DNA of 64,000 nt, taken from the NCBI GenBank assembly GCA_900314535.1, contig OMVT01000002.1, positions 62,001-126,000 of the forward strand, given 5' to 3'. Source of the stretch: an uncultured Olsenella sp. (GTDB lineage Bacteria > Actinomycetota > Coriobacteriia > Coriobacteriales > Atopobiaceae). Positions 53,529 through 62,532 of this stretch are shown here, in pieces (within the stretch, counting starts at the first letter, position 1; each line of letters opens with the position of its first letter). Below the pieces are notes generated by a model, which made no database searches, had not been told where the DNA came from, and saw only the letters and a list, made by a program, of their open reading frames with translations. Position numbers and translations under genes: made by a program.

Positions 53529-56380
53529 AAAGTCTCGGATGCATCCTCAGCTGCATCTTCCTGGAGAAGCGACAGGCGCTCATCGCCCTCGATAGGACGC
53601 TTCGTATAGGGCGTGTCCTGGAGCGGCAGCCGCCAGCGGAGCCCGCCGTCGAGCTGGTGATAGGCATTCGCGACCGCAGGTGCGGTGCCGATCGTCGCAA
53701 TCTCGCCGATGCCCTTGCCGCCGTAGCTTACCGGCAGAAGGTGCTCCTTCTCGACGTAGATGGCATGGATGTCAGGGATATCGGTTGCATGCAAAAGGCC
53801 GAGCGTGCCGTACTTGACCTGGGGCACGCCGTCCTTCAAGGGGAAGCGCTCTGTCAGGGCATAGCCCATGCTCATGAGGACACCGCCCTCGATCTGGCCC
53901 TGGATTGCGATGGGGTTCACGACCTTGCCGGAATCATGCGCAGCCCAGATTTCCTTGATACGGCCCTTGTTCTTGCCCTTGTCCTCGAGCACGACGACGG
54001 TCGATGAGAAGCCATAGCAGATGTGGCTCTTGGGGTTCGGCTTGTCGGCACCGAGCTTGTCGGTCGGCTCGAAGTAGACATAGCCGAACTCATGGCCTTC
54101 GAGCGCCTTGAGTGCAGAAGCAGGATCCTTCGGATGGATGCCGTGGCCTGCGACAAGCGCAGAGCCGTCTGCATAGCCGACACCCTCATACGGCGTGCCA
54201 TCGTCGTACTCGATCGTCTTGCCGTCGCCGTGGGCACGCACCGGGCCCGCTGCCACAGGTCTGCCTGCCTCGACGTCGAGCATCGCATCGCGCAGCAGGA
54301 ATGCGACGCCACGCACTGCCTCGCCCGTGACGACCGTCTGACGCGAGCCCGAGGTCGTGCCAGAGTCCGGCGCCATCTCGGTCGAGCACTCGCCGTTTGC
54401 AAGACAGGAGAGCGGAAGTCCCGTAGCCTCTGCGACATCCTGCAGGAACACCGTGTTGCAGCCCTGGCCGATATCGGAGGTCGCCGAGTAGACGACCGCA
54501 CGGCCATGCTCGACCTTGATGTTGGCACGGCCCGCATCGGGAAGCCCCACGCCGACACCCGAGTTCTTCATGGCACAGGCAATGCCCGCATGGCTCTGGT
54601 TCTTCTCGTAGACATCCTTGACGGCGAGAAGCGTCTCCTTGAGTGCGGTCGAGCAGTCTGCGATCTGGCCATTCGGCAGGGCCTTTCCCGGCTCGATAGC
54701 ATTGCGGTAGCGCATCTCCCAGGGGCTGATGCCTGCCTTCTCGGCGAGAAGGTCGATGCAGGCCTCAAGGGCATACTCGGTCTGGCAGACGCCGAAGCCA
54801 CGGAAGGCGCCGGCAGGCGGGTTGTTCGTGTAGTAGCCAAAGCCCCTGATATCCGTGTTCTGGTAGGTGTAGGGACCGACCGCATGCGTGCAGGCACGTT
54901 CGAGGACAGGTCCGCAGAGGCTTGCATAGGCACCTGTATCGAAGTCGACCTCGCAGTCAAGGCCTGTCAGCATGCCATCCTTGTCGCAGCCGAGCGTGAA
55001 CGTCGCATACATGTAGTGGCGCTTCGGATGGAAGTCGATCGACTCCTGGCGCGTGAAGCGGCACTTGATGGTGCGCTGGAAATGCACAGCTGCAAGCGCA
55101 GCAAGATGCTGCACGGAGACATCCTCCTTGCCTCCGAAGCCGCCGCCGACGAGCATGGTCTCGACGACGACCTTCTCAGGCGTCTTGTCCCAGCCGAACA
55201 TGTGGGCGACTTCCTTGCGCGTATCGTAGGCACCCTGGTCGGTGCTCATGATCTTGACGCCACCCTTGTAGGGGAAGGCGACCGCGCACTCAGGCTCGAG
55301 GAATGCATGCTCCGTGAACGGCGTCTCGAAGTCATGCGTCACGACGTAGGCCGAGTTCTCGAGCGCCTTCTTCGCATCGCCGCGCGTGATGTGGCGGGAC
55401 TGGCAGACATTGTCCTTCAGGATGACATGGCTGCCGAAGGCATTGAACGATTCATGGACGAGCGGGGCGCCTGGTGCCTTTGCCTCGACAATATTGCGGA
55501 TGGGCTCGAGCGGCTCATACTCCACCTTGACGAGCTTCTTTGCCTTCTCGAGCGTCTTTGTATCCTCTGCAACAACAAGGCAGATTGCGTCACCGATGAA
55601 GCGCGTGATGTCGCCTTCTGCAATCATCACGTCCCAGTCCTGGATCAGATGTCCCACCTGGTTCACCGGCACATCCTTTGCCGTGAGGACACCGAGAACC
55701 CCCGGCACAGCCTCCGCCTTCGTGGTATCGATCGAAAGAACGCGGGCACGCGGATACTTCGAGCGCACGGCAGATGCATAGGCCATGTCCGGGAAGTCGA
55801 GCTCTGTGATATCGTCCGGATACTTGCCGTAGCCGAGCACCTTGCGGCGCACATCGACGCGGAATGCACGCTCGCCGACGCCGTAGTCTCCGCCCTCTTC
55901 GAGTGCAGGGTCTATCCGCTCGTCGCCGCGAAGGATTGCGGCCGCTTTCATGATGCCTTCGATGATCTTCTTGTAGCCCGTGCAGCGGCAGATGTTGCCA
56001 CGGATTGCGCGCTTGACCTCATCCTCGGTGGGATTCGGGTTCCTGCGCACGAGAGCCGCTCCGCTCATGACCATGCCGGGAATGCAGAAGCCACACTGCA
56101 CAGCACCGACGGAGCCGAACGCATAGACGAAGGCTTCCTTCTCCGCATCCGAGAGGCCTTCGACCGTCTCGATCGTCTTTCCCTGCGCAAGCGCCGTGGT
56201 CATGACGCAGCCCTTGGTGGCGATGCCGTCGATTACGACGGTGCAGGTGCCGCAGGCACCCTCGGAGCAGCCGTCCTTGACAGATGTCAGATGAAGGTCG
56301 TCACGGAGATAGCGCAGCAGCGACTTGTTCTCGGATGTCGTATGCTCGACGCCGTTCACGATGAAGGTATATTCGCTCAT
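53525..56380 (-). CDS. xdhD: Fused molybdenum hydroxylase XdhD (2Fe-2S plus molybdopterin domains)
   Basis: 951 residues. Residues 1-160 hold both 2Fe-2S clusters: Cys38, Cys43, Cys46, Cys58 and Cys96, Cys99, Cys131, Cys133 (GNICRCTGY). The rest is the xanthine-oxidase-type Mo-binding region: GGGFGGKED, PAGAFRGFGVCQTEYALEA, SATSDIGQGCNTV, GTTSGSRQTV and the catalytic Glu in SYGGKGIGEIATIG. No FAD domain; YgfK and the ferredoxin likely supply electrons, as in E. coli XdhD/YgfK. Neighbouring selD, yqeB, yqeC and yedF predict a labile selenium at molybdenum. Substrate probably a purine (xanthine, hypoxanthine or urate level). Confidence 0.94.
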   Translation of the reverse strand: MSEYTFIVNGVEHTTSENKSLLRYLRDDLHLTSVKDGCSEGACGTCTVVIDGIATKGCVMTTALAQGKTIETVEGLSDAEKEAFVYAFGSVGAVQCGFCIPGMVMSGAALVRRNPNPTEDEVKRAIRGNICRCTGYKKIIEGIMKAAAILRGDERIDPALEEGGDYGVGERAFRVDVRRKVLGYGKYPDDITELDFPDMAYASAVRSKYPRARVLSIDTTKAEAVPGVLGVLTAKDVPVNQVGHLIQDWDVMIAEGDITRFIGDAICLVVAEDTKTLEKAKKLVKVEYEPLEPIRNIVEAKAPGAPLVHESFNAFGSHVILKDNVCQSRHITRGDAKKALENSAYVVTHDFETPFTEHAFLEPECAVAFPYKGGVKIMSTDQGAYDTRKEVAHMFGWDKTPEKVVVETMLVGGGFGGKEDVSVQHLAALAAVHFQRTIKCRFTRQESIDFHPKRHYMYATFTLGCDKDGMLTGLDCEVDFDTGAYASLCGPVLERACTHAVGPYTYQNTDIRGFGYYTNNPPAGAFRGFGVCQTEYALEACIDLLAEKAGISPWEMRYRNAIEPGKALPNGQIADCSTALKETLLAVKDVYEKNQSHAGIACAMKNSGVGVGLPDAGRANIKVEHGRAVVYSATSDIGQGCNTVFLQDVAEATGLPLSCLANGECSTEMAPDSGTTSGSRQTVVTGEAVRGVAFLLRDAMLDVEAGRPVAAGPVRAHGDGKTIEYDDGTPYEGVGYADGSALVAGHGIHPKDPASALKALEGHEFGYVYFEPTDKLGADKPNPKSHICYGFSSTVVVLEDKGKNKGRIKEIWAAHDSGKVVNPIAIQGQIEGGVLMSMGYALTERFPLKDGVPQVKYGTLGLLHATDIPDIHAIYVEKEHLLPVSYGGKGIGEIATIGTAPAVANAYHQLDGGLRWRLPLQDTPYTKRPIEGDERLSLLQEDAAEDASETF

Positions 56381-56389
56381 GCCAGCCTC

Positions 56390-56929
56390 CTAGAATGCGA
56401 CCGTGAAGATGCCATGGGCATCATGGATGACAGAACGGGGGCACTTCGTGGCACACATGCCGCAGGCGACGCAGCGCTCCTGCATGATCTGGGCGTGGCC
56501 GTCAATCACATGGATTGCATCAGCCGGACATACCCGCTCGCACATGCCGCAGGCGATGCAGCCCGTGCTGCAGGCCTTGCGGGTGGCAGGGCCCTTGTCC
56601 GCACTCGCGCAGAGCGGCTGGATCGCATTGTCTGTCGGCACGATCTCGATCAGGTGCTGCGGGCACGCCTTCGCGCAGAGGCCGCAGCCGACACAGAGCT
56701 CGCGGTCGACGTGCGCGACGCCCTCGTCTGAGACCTTGATCGCTCCCTTGCGGCATACGCTCTCGCACGACCCGCCGCCGAGGCACCCATAGCTGCAGAG
56801 GCGGATGCCATCAGGGTGGAGCTCGAGGATTGCCGAGCAGTCATGCGGCAGCTCCTCGCGGACGATGCCGTCCTTCAAGGCCGACCCGCCGAGGCAGTGC
56901 ACGACTGCCACCATCGGTGCTCTCTTCAT
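56390..56929 (-). CDS. 4Fe-4S ferredoxin-type electron carrier
   Basis: 179 residues from ATG at 56929. Cluster motifs: GCLGGGSCESVCRKG, CVGCGLCAKACPQH, CIACGMCERVCPAD and CVACGMCATKCPRS, so three or four 4Fe-4S clusters. RnfB-like. It sits between xdhD and ygfK and is the evident electron link between them. An N-terminal HCLGG segment carries additional Cys. Starts 9 bases before xdhD's upstream end. Confidence 0.92.
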   Translation of the reverse strand: MKRAPMVAVVHCLGGSALKDGIVREELPHDCSAILELHPDGIRLCSYGCLGGGSCESVCRKGAIKVSDEGVAHVDRELCVGCGLCAKACPQHLIEIVPTDNAIQPLCASADKGPATRKACSTGCIACGMCERVCPADAIHVIDGHAQIMQERCVACGMCATKCPRSVIHDAHGIFTVAF

Positions 56930-56960
56930 GCTTGCGCCCTCTCCTTCAAAAACAGCCATG

Positions 56961-56990
56961 CGGAAGGGAAGCTCCCTCGCTCCCCTTCCG
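56961..56990 (-). terminator. Hairpin between ygfK and the ferredoxin gene
   Basis: CGGAAGGG pairs with CCCTTCCG around GAGCGAGGGAGCTT; CATGGCTGTTTTTG follows on the minus strand. Partial terminator or processing stem. Confidence 0.5.
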
Positions 56991-57003
56991 TGGTGCAGAA
57001 CTT

Positions 57004-59997
57004 TTAAGCCATGAGGTACGAATAGTGCTCGCGCACGGCGACAATCAGGCGGCGGATATCCTCAGGCAGGCCGCAGGACGTATCGTTCACGTTGTAGACA
57101 TGCTCGGCACCGTCGAGCCTCACGCGGAAGAGCTCGCCCTCCGGCAGGAAGCCCTCGTTCGTGGAGCTGTCGAAGTCCTCGCGGCTCCAGAACAGCGTGA
57201 ACTTGTCCTTGTAGGGACGGCCCTCGCCGTACGGGCAGAACACGGCGCAGTTGCCGCACTCGTTGCACATCCCGTCAATGTGGACGATCTGGCGCTCGCG
57301 CTTGCCCGGCACCTTGATCGCAACGTTCGCGCGGTTCGGGCAGACCTCGCAGCAGGTCTCGCAGACCGTGGCGCAGCCGAGGCAGCGGGTCTTCTCCGTG
57401 TGTGCGCAGTCAGCGCAGAGGTTGCCGCGCTGTGCAAGCGGACGGAAGTAGTCAGAATCCACATTCGAGGCAACGGCACCCTCGAAGTCGGCACCGGCAA
57501 TGGCCCCTGCAACCGTCTGTGCATCGGCGATGGCCTTGACGACCGTGGCAGGACCGCGGCGGCAGTCGCCTGCAGCAAAGACATGCGGAACGGTCGTCTC
57601 GAGGCACTTATCCACGACAGGGCGGCCCTTCTCATCCACCCTGCAGCCCGACGTCTCGTAGATGCTGTCATCGATCCTCTCGCCGACCGCAGCAATCACG
57701 GCCGTGGCAGGAATCTTGCGCGTCTCGCCCGTCGCGACAGGACGGCGGCGTCCGGACTCGTCGGGGGCGCCCAGCTCCATAACATCGCAGGTGAGCACGC
57801 CGTCAGCAAGCGTCACCGGCGCCAGGAGCTCGAGGAACTCGATGCCGTCGGCGAGCGCCTCAGCAAGCTCTTCCTCGTCTGCCGGCATATAGCGCTTCGT
57901 GCGGCGATAGACGAGGCGGACATGCTTGACACCGGCAACGCGCTTGGCAGCACGGGCAACATCCATCGCGGTATTGCCGCCGCCCACGACGACGACATCC
58001 GTTCCCAGGGCAAGCGCATCAGGCGCATCCTTGAAGGCAGAGAGGAACTCAAGGGCGTCAAGCGCCTTGCCGTCCTTGAGAGCTGGCCTGCCTTCTGCCC
58101 AGGCACCGATTGCAACGACGACATCCGTATAGCCCTCGCGCAGGAGCTCGGTGGCATCCTTGACTTCCTTGCCGTAGACGAACTTTGCGCCGTAGGCGGA
58201 GCAGAGCTCGACATCCTTGTCGATAGAGGCATCAGCGATGCGGAAGGAAGGAATGACATGACGGACGACGCCGCCAGCCTTCTCCGTGCGCTCGAAGACG
58301 GTGACATCGGCACCGGCACGCGTCAGGAACGAGGCAGCCGCGAGACCGGCAGGGCCAGCACCCACGACAGCGACCTTCTTGTTCGGCATATCGCCACGCC
58401 TCTCGAGCTTCGGCATGACCTCAGAGAAGCCTTCCTCTGCTGCCTTGAGCTTCAGATCGCGGATGTGGACATGCTCTTCGTAGTAGTTCCTCATGCAGCT
58501 GTTTCCGCAGGTATGCGGGCAGATCGTGCCCGTCGTGAACGGAAGCGCGTTGCGCTCGAGGATGATCTTGAGAGCGTCGGCATACCTGCCCTCGCCGACC
58601 GCACGGATGTAGCCCGGTATGTCCTGACGGATCGGGCAGTCTTCGCGGCAGGGTGCCGTGAAGCAGTCGATGAGGGGAAGCGAGCCTGCGATGTGGCGGT
58701 CAGGCAAAGGTTTGATGGGCTTGCGATAGCGCGGACCCTGGAGCGCAGCATCGACGAGCGCATGCACGGCAGCCGTATCGATGCCAGAGAATGGCTCATC
58801 ATCGATCCGATCGAGCACCTCAGCAATCTGGCTGAAGCGTGCATAGCCGCCGGGCTTGAGCTCGTTTGTAGCCATCGTCACCGGCCAGATGCCGGCATCG
58901 ACGAGCGCATAGATGCTGTTCGCATCGGCACCGCCCGAATAGGAGATGCGGAGCTTTCCGTCAAACTCGTCGGCGATGCGGGAGGCCAGCGTGAGCGAGA
59001 GCGGATAGAGCGAGCGTCCGGACATATACATCTCGCTGCTCGGCAGCTCTCCCCTCGTCACATCGACCGGGAACGTATTCGTGAGCTTCACGCCGAACTC
59101 GAGGCCACGCTCTGCGCAGAGCGCAGAGAGACGCCTGAACATCGGCACGGCATCCTTCCACTGGAGGTCCTCGTTGAAGTGATGCTCGTCGAAGACGATG
59201 TAGTCGAAGCCGAGGGAATCGAGCGTCTTCCTGGCATACTCATAGCCCAGAAGCGTCGGGTTGCACTTGACGTAGGTATTGAGGCCTTTCTCCGTGATGA
59301 GGTAGGTTGCGATGCGCTCGATCTCATCAGGCGGGCAGCCATGGAGCGTCGACTCCGTGATGGAGCGGGAGATATGCGGCGTGATGGAGGAGATGAATGC
59401 CTCATCGACATTCTGGAAGCGGTCGAGATTGCCCTTTGCCCAGACAATAGCCTCCTCGAAGGCAGGCGTGCCTGTGGCGTCCATCATCTGGTCGATGAAG
59501 GTATCGACCTTCTCGGTCTTGATGCCCTCGAGGTCGTAGCCGACCGACATGTTGAAGACGAAGCCGTCAGGATCGCCGAGGCCGAGCTCCTTTGCCAGGA
59601 GCTTTATGGCAACCCAGGCCTTCACGTACTCGCCGAAGGCATCGTGGACCGTGAGCTCCGTCGACCACTCGCAGTTGTAGCCCTCATCCGATGCCAGGAT
59701 GCACGGCTTGTTCACGCAGGCAGAGAGCTCTGCGCCATCCATCTTCTGGACGGTCTTGAGCTCGAAGAAGCGGGCGCCCGTCACATAGGAAGCGACGATG
59801 TTCTGTGCAAGCTGCGTGTTGGGGCCGGCTGCAGGACCGTAGGGCGTCTCGATCTTCTCGTCGAAGATCGGACGGGCATGGCCCGTGCGCTTCTTCACGA
59901 TGCGGGACTCGCCGAAGATCGAGCCCTGCTCTGCATATTCCGAAAGAATCCAGTCCATCAGCTGCGCAAACGGCATCGGACGCATGATATCGCTCAT
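57004..59997 (-). CDS. ygfK: YgfK-type flavin oxidoreductase (GltD-like, Fe-S)
   Basis: 997 residues from ATG at 59997 (GAGAGG upstream). Residues 1-430 form a dihydroorotate-dehydrogenase-like barrel (TPYGPAAGPNTQLAQNIV, FFELKTVQKMDG). About 450-860 is GltD-like: PCREDCPIRQDIPGYIRAV, FAD motif VAVVGAGPAGLAAASFLTRA, NAD(P) motif VVVVGGGNTAMDVARAAKR. The C-terminus has cluster cysteines CADCAHTEKTRCLGCATVC and CNECGNCAVFCPYGEG. Annotated in E. coli as a putative selenate reductase subunit; in purine clusters it is the redox partner of XdhD-type hydroxylases. Confidence 0.94.
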   Translation of the reverse strand: MSDIMRPMPFAQLMDWILSEYAEQGSIFGESRIVKKRTGHARPIFDEKIETPYGPAAGPNTQLAQNIVASYVTGARFFELKTVQKMDGAELSACVNKPCILASDEGYNCEWSTELTVHDAFGEYVKAWVAIKLLAKELGLGDPDGFVFNMSVGYDLEGIKTEKVDTFIDQMMDATGTPAFEEAIVWAKGNLDRFQNVDEAFISSITPHISRSITESTLHGCPPDEIERIATYLITEKGLNTYVKCNPTLLGYEYARKTLDSLGFDYIVFDEHHFNEDLQWKDAVPMFRRLSALCAERGLEFGVKLTNTFPVDVTRGELPSSEMYMSGRSLYPLSLTLASRIADEFDGKLRISYSGGADANSIYALVDAGIWPVTMATNELKPGGYARFSQIAEVLDRIDDEPFSGIDTAAVHALVDAALQGPRYRKPIKPLPDRHIAGSLPLIDCFTAPCREDCPIRQDIPGYIRAVGEGRYADALKIILERNALPFTTGTICPHTCGNSCMRNYYEEHVHIRDLKLKAAEEGFSEVMPKLERRGDMPNKKVAVVGAGPAGLAAASFLTRAGADVTVFERTEKAGGVVRHVIPSFRIADASIDKDVELCSAYGAKFVYGKEVKDATELLREGYTDVVVAIGAWAEGRPALKDGKALDALEFLSAFKDAPDALALGTDVVVVGGGNTAMDVARAAKRVAGVKHVRLVYRRTKRYMPADEEELAEALADGIEFLELLAPVTLADGVLTCDVMELGAPDESGRRRPVATGETRKIPATAVIAAVGERIDDSIYETSGCRVDEKGRPVVDKCLETTVPHVFAAGDCRRGPATVVKAIADAQTVAGAIAGADFEGAVASNVDSDYFRPLAQRGNLCADCAHTEKTRCLGCATVCETCCEVCPNRANVAIKVPGKRERQIVHIDGMCNECGNCAVFCPYGEGRPYKDKFTLFWSREDFDSSTNEGFLPEGELFRVRLDGAEHVYNVNDTSCGLPEDIRRLIVAVREHYSYLMA

Positions 59998-60077
59998 GAT
60001 GTATCCTCTCGCTGGGCGCATCGGCGCCCTCTCATTCTTCTGTGGCTGCCCCTGGCTGGGCAAGAAAATGGCACCGG

Positions 60078-61421
60078 CTAGTAGGCCACGCCGTTGAGGT
60101 CGCCCCAGAGCCTCTTTGCCTGCTCCAGGATGTGGGCACGGACCTGCTCCTCGTCTGCCTCGACGAACTGGCGGTCACGATAGAGGACCTTGCCGGCAAC
60201 GATTGTCGTCGTGCAGTCCTTGCCCTCGAAGCCGAAGAGCATGTGGCCGTCGATGTTGGCCTCGGAGATCGGCGTGAACGGGCGGTAGTCGAAGATCGCG
60301 ATATCGGCAGCGGCACCCGGCTCGAGCGTGCCAATCTTCCTGCCGAAGTGCTTTGATGCCATGGCCGGATTGTTCTGGAAGAGCATCTGCATATCCTCGG
60401 CCCAGCCGACATTCGGCATGCCCGCATTGCGGCGCTGGATCGTGAGGAATGCCTTCAGGCTCTCCAGCATGTCATGCGTATAGGCATCCGTGCCGAGGCA
60501 GACGTTGATGCCGCGGCGGAAGAACTCGAGCACCGGGGCGCAGCCGACAGCATTGCCCATGTTCGACTCGGGATTGTTGACGATAGAAGTGCGGGTGTGG
60601 GCGATGATGTCCATCTCGGCAGGCGTGATATGGATGCAGTGGCCAAGCATCGTGTCCGGGCCAAGCAGCCCATGCTGGAGCAGGCGCTCGACAGGCGGGA
60701 TGCCGCCACGCTTCTCGCGTGAATCCCAGACATCGTTCATGCCCTCCGAGACATGGATGTGGAAGCCGACAAGGCCGTCGTTGGCCTCTGCCATCCTGTC
60801 CATCGTCTCATCGGAGAGCGTGAACGTCGCATGTCCGCCGAACATGGCGGCAATCATGCCGGAGTCCTGCTGGGTTGCCCACTTCGCGAAGTCGACGTTC
60901 TCCTGGATGGCCTGATCGAGCTTCTCCTTGCCATCGCGCTCGCTCGTCTCGTAGCAGAGGCACGCACGGATGCCGAGCTCCTGACACACATCCTTGATTG
61001 CAAAGAGGGAGCCCGGAATCTCGGCGAAGCTTGCATGATGGTCGAAGATGGTCGTGACACCGTTCTTCAGGCTCTCCAAGACGGTAGCCTCGGCAGAGGC
61101 CTTCGTCTCCTCCATATAGAGCTTGCGGTCAATCGCCCACCACTGCTGCTCGAGGTTCTCGAGGAAGTTGTGCGGGTTGCAGCCCTTGATTGCAAGGCCG
61201 CGGGCAAGCCCCGAATAGATATGGGTATGGCAGTTCACAAGGCCAGGCATGATGAAGCCACGATGGGCATCGACGAATTCTGCCTCGGGGTGCGCTGCTC
61301 TGAGCTCTGTAGTCGTGCCGACAGCGGAGATCGTCTCCCCGTCGATCAGCACAGCGCCATCTTCGAGATACGGAAGTTCGGACGAGCGGGTGACAAGGCG
61401 CCCATTTCCAACCAGTAGCAT
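60078..61421 (-). CDS. ssnA: SsnA-type amidohydrolase (putative aminohydrolase)
   Basis: 447 residues. Metal HxH in VNCHTHIYSGLARGLAI, His in VGFHIHVSEGMND, His in LGHCIHITPAEMDI and Asp in CLGTDAYTHDM, the SsnA/guanine-deaminase-type order. Predicted to remove an amino group or open a purine-derived ring. Follows ygfK's position in the same strand; its promoter region carries a box (61574-61588). Confidence 0.93.
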   Translation of the reverse strand: MLLVGNGRLVTRSSELPYLEDGAVLIDGETISAVGTTTELRAAHPEAEFVDAHRGFIMPGLVNCHTHIYSGLARGLAIKGCNPHNFLENLEQQWWAIDRKLYMEETKASAEATVLESLKNGVTTIFDHHASFAEIPGSLFAIKDVCQELGIRACLCYETSERDGKEKLDQAIQENVDFAKWATQQDSGMIAAMFGGHATFTLSDETMDRMAEANDGLVGFHIHVSEGMNDVWDSREKRGGIPPVERLLQHGLLGPDTMLGHCIHITPAEMDIIAHTRTSIVNNPESNMGNAVGCAPVLEFFRRGINVCLGTDAYTHDMLESLKAFLTIQRRNAGMPNVGWAEDMQMLFQNNPAMASKHFGRKIGTLEPGAAADIAIFDYRPFTPISEANIDGHMLFGFEGKDCTTTIVAGKVLYRDRQFVEADEEQVRAHILEQAKRLWGDLNGVAY

Positions 61422-61573
61422 GAGTCTTCTCCCCTGCTACACGCCGCAGATCAGCTACGGCCACGCTCACGATCGGCGGGCCCTCTCCTGCACCGCCGTC
61501 CAGACTTCAGCAGGCCCTTTCCTGCGCCGGGGTCCCTGGATTCCCGTGGAACGCTTTCGTGCTGCCATCTTAA

Positions 61574-61588
61574 CAGACTTTTTGTCAT
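61574..61588. promoter_or_regulatory. Purine/selenium-regulon box, copy 5 (ssnA)
   Basis: CAGACTTTTTGTCAT, 11 of 15, with a perfect GACTTTTTGTC core. It lies 7 bases downstream of a minus-strand -10-like TTAGTA (61596-61601), the same spacing as at ygeX. The -35 is poor. Confidence 0.5.
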
Positions 61589-61695
61589 GTTTCCTTACTA
61601 ATATTTTTCTGCTCCGTGAACGGTCCATGTCTGCCTGCGAACGCATGGGCAGGAACATTTGTCAGGCTCGGAGCAGATTCAGCTTTTCCTGTTTC

Positions 61696-61704
61696 TGCTA
61701 TAAT
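61696..61704 (+). promoter_or_regulatory. Extended -10 promoter of the YheO-like regulator
   Basis: TGCTATAAT is a perfect extended -10 (TG-N-TATAAT); a -35 such as GATTCA (61676-61681) is 17 bases upstream. A regulon box follows at 61728. Confidence 0.6.
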
Positions 61705-61727
61705 TTAATAACACTGTGTTTGTCTAA

Positions 61728-61742
61728 CAAACTTTCTGTTTG
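61728..61742. promoter_or_regulatory. Purine/selenium-regulon box, copy 6 (regulator gene)
   Basis: CAAACTTTCTGTTTG, 14 of 15, 24 bases downstream of the extended -10 and 45 bases before the regulator start codon, a position suited to autoregulation. Confidence 0.65.
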
Positions 61743-61786
61743 TTTCAAGCTCTCGTGGCTCGGCAGACAGGCCAAGGAGCATTCCC

Positions 61787-62440
61787 ATGCATGCATCGAA
61801 TATCGACTTCCTGAAGCGCCTTGCGAAGGGCATTGCGGCCCAGTTCGGCAGCAACTGCGAGGTTGTGGTCCACGACCTCAAATCGGAAGATCCGACGAGC
61901 ACGATCGTCGCGATCGAGAACGGCCACATCTCAGGCAGGAAGATCGGCGACGGCCCTTCGAACGTCGTGCTCAAGGCACTGCGCTCAGACCCCGCCAAGC
62001 TCCATGACCACCTGGCCTACCTCACGAAGACGGAGAACGGCAAGGTCCTGCGCTCCTCGACGATCTTCTTCCGGGATGAGAACGGCGAGCCCGAAGCCAT
62101 CTTTGCAATCAACTTCGACACGACGCTGTTCATGGCAATGAAGGACTTCCTGGAGGACTTCACGGCTCTCTCGAGCAGCATGCCGCAGGAGCCTGAGACC
62201 ATCCCCCACAACGTGACCGACCTGCTTGACGAGCTCATCGAGCAGAGCGTCCGCATCGTCGGCAAGCCCGTGGCGCTCATGACAAAGGAAGACAAGGTCA
62301 AGGCTATAGGCTTCCTCAATGACTCCGGCGCCTTCCTCGTGACGAAGGCAGGCCAGAAGGTCTGCAACTACTTCGGCATCTCCAAGTACACGCTCTACAG
62401 CTACATGGACGAAGCCAAGAGCCAGAAGGGCGACCAGTAG
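61787..62440 (+). CDS. YheO/DauR-type PAS plus HTH transcriptional regulator
   Basis: 217 residues. N-terminal PAS_6 (YheO-like) domain (about 5-125): FLKRLAKGIAAQFGSNCEVV, SNVVLKALRSDPAK, FRDENGEPEAIFAINFDT. The C-terminal HTH_22 (about 140-215) has KEDKVKAIGFLNDSGAFLVT and CNYFGISKYTLYSYMDEAK. Such regulators occur beside purine/amino-acid catabolic genes in anaerobes. It lies next to ssnA and the permease, and the box upstream of it is shared with ygeX and ygeY, so it is the prime candidate for the regulon protein. Confidence 0.9.
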   Translation: MHASNIDFLKRLAKGIAAQFGSNCEVVVHDLKSEDPTSTIVAIENGHISGRKIGDGPSNVVLKALRSDPAKLHDHLAYLTKTENGKVLRSSTIFFRDENGEPEAIFAINFDTTLFMAMKDFLEDFTALSSSMPQEPETIPHNVTDLLDELIEQSVRIVGKPVALMTKEDKVKAIGFLNDSGAFLVTKAGQKVCNYFGISKYTLYSYMDEAKSQKGDQ

Positions 62441-62475
62441 ACACATCCTTCCTGCTTCAACATCAGCTCTACGAC

Positions 62476-62510
62476 GAAGGGGACGGCCGAAGCCGTCCCC
62501 TTTCTCATGA
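62476..62510. terminator. Bidirectional terminator between regulator and permease genes
   Basis: AAGGGGACGGC and GCCGTCCCCTT pair around the tetraloop CGAA, flanked by T- and A-rich ends. The two genes converge. Confidence 0.85.
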
Positions 62511-62532
62511 CGTGCACTATGAAGGATGCCGC

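Noticed and set aside
54023-56731. A 902-codon open frame on the plus strand opposite xdhD
   Set aside because: Antisense shadow of xdhD; no recognisable domain, and no ribosome site or operon context.
56830-60081. A 1083-codon open frame on the plus strand opposite ygfK
   Set aside because: It mirrors the codon pattern of ygfK on the other strand in GC-rich DNA; its product is low in complexity with no domain, while ygfK has full cofactor motifs.
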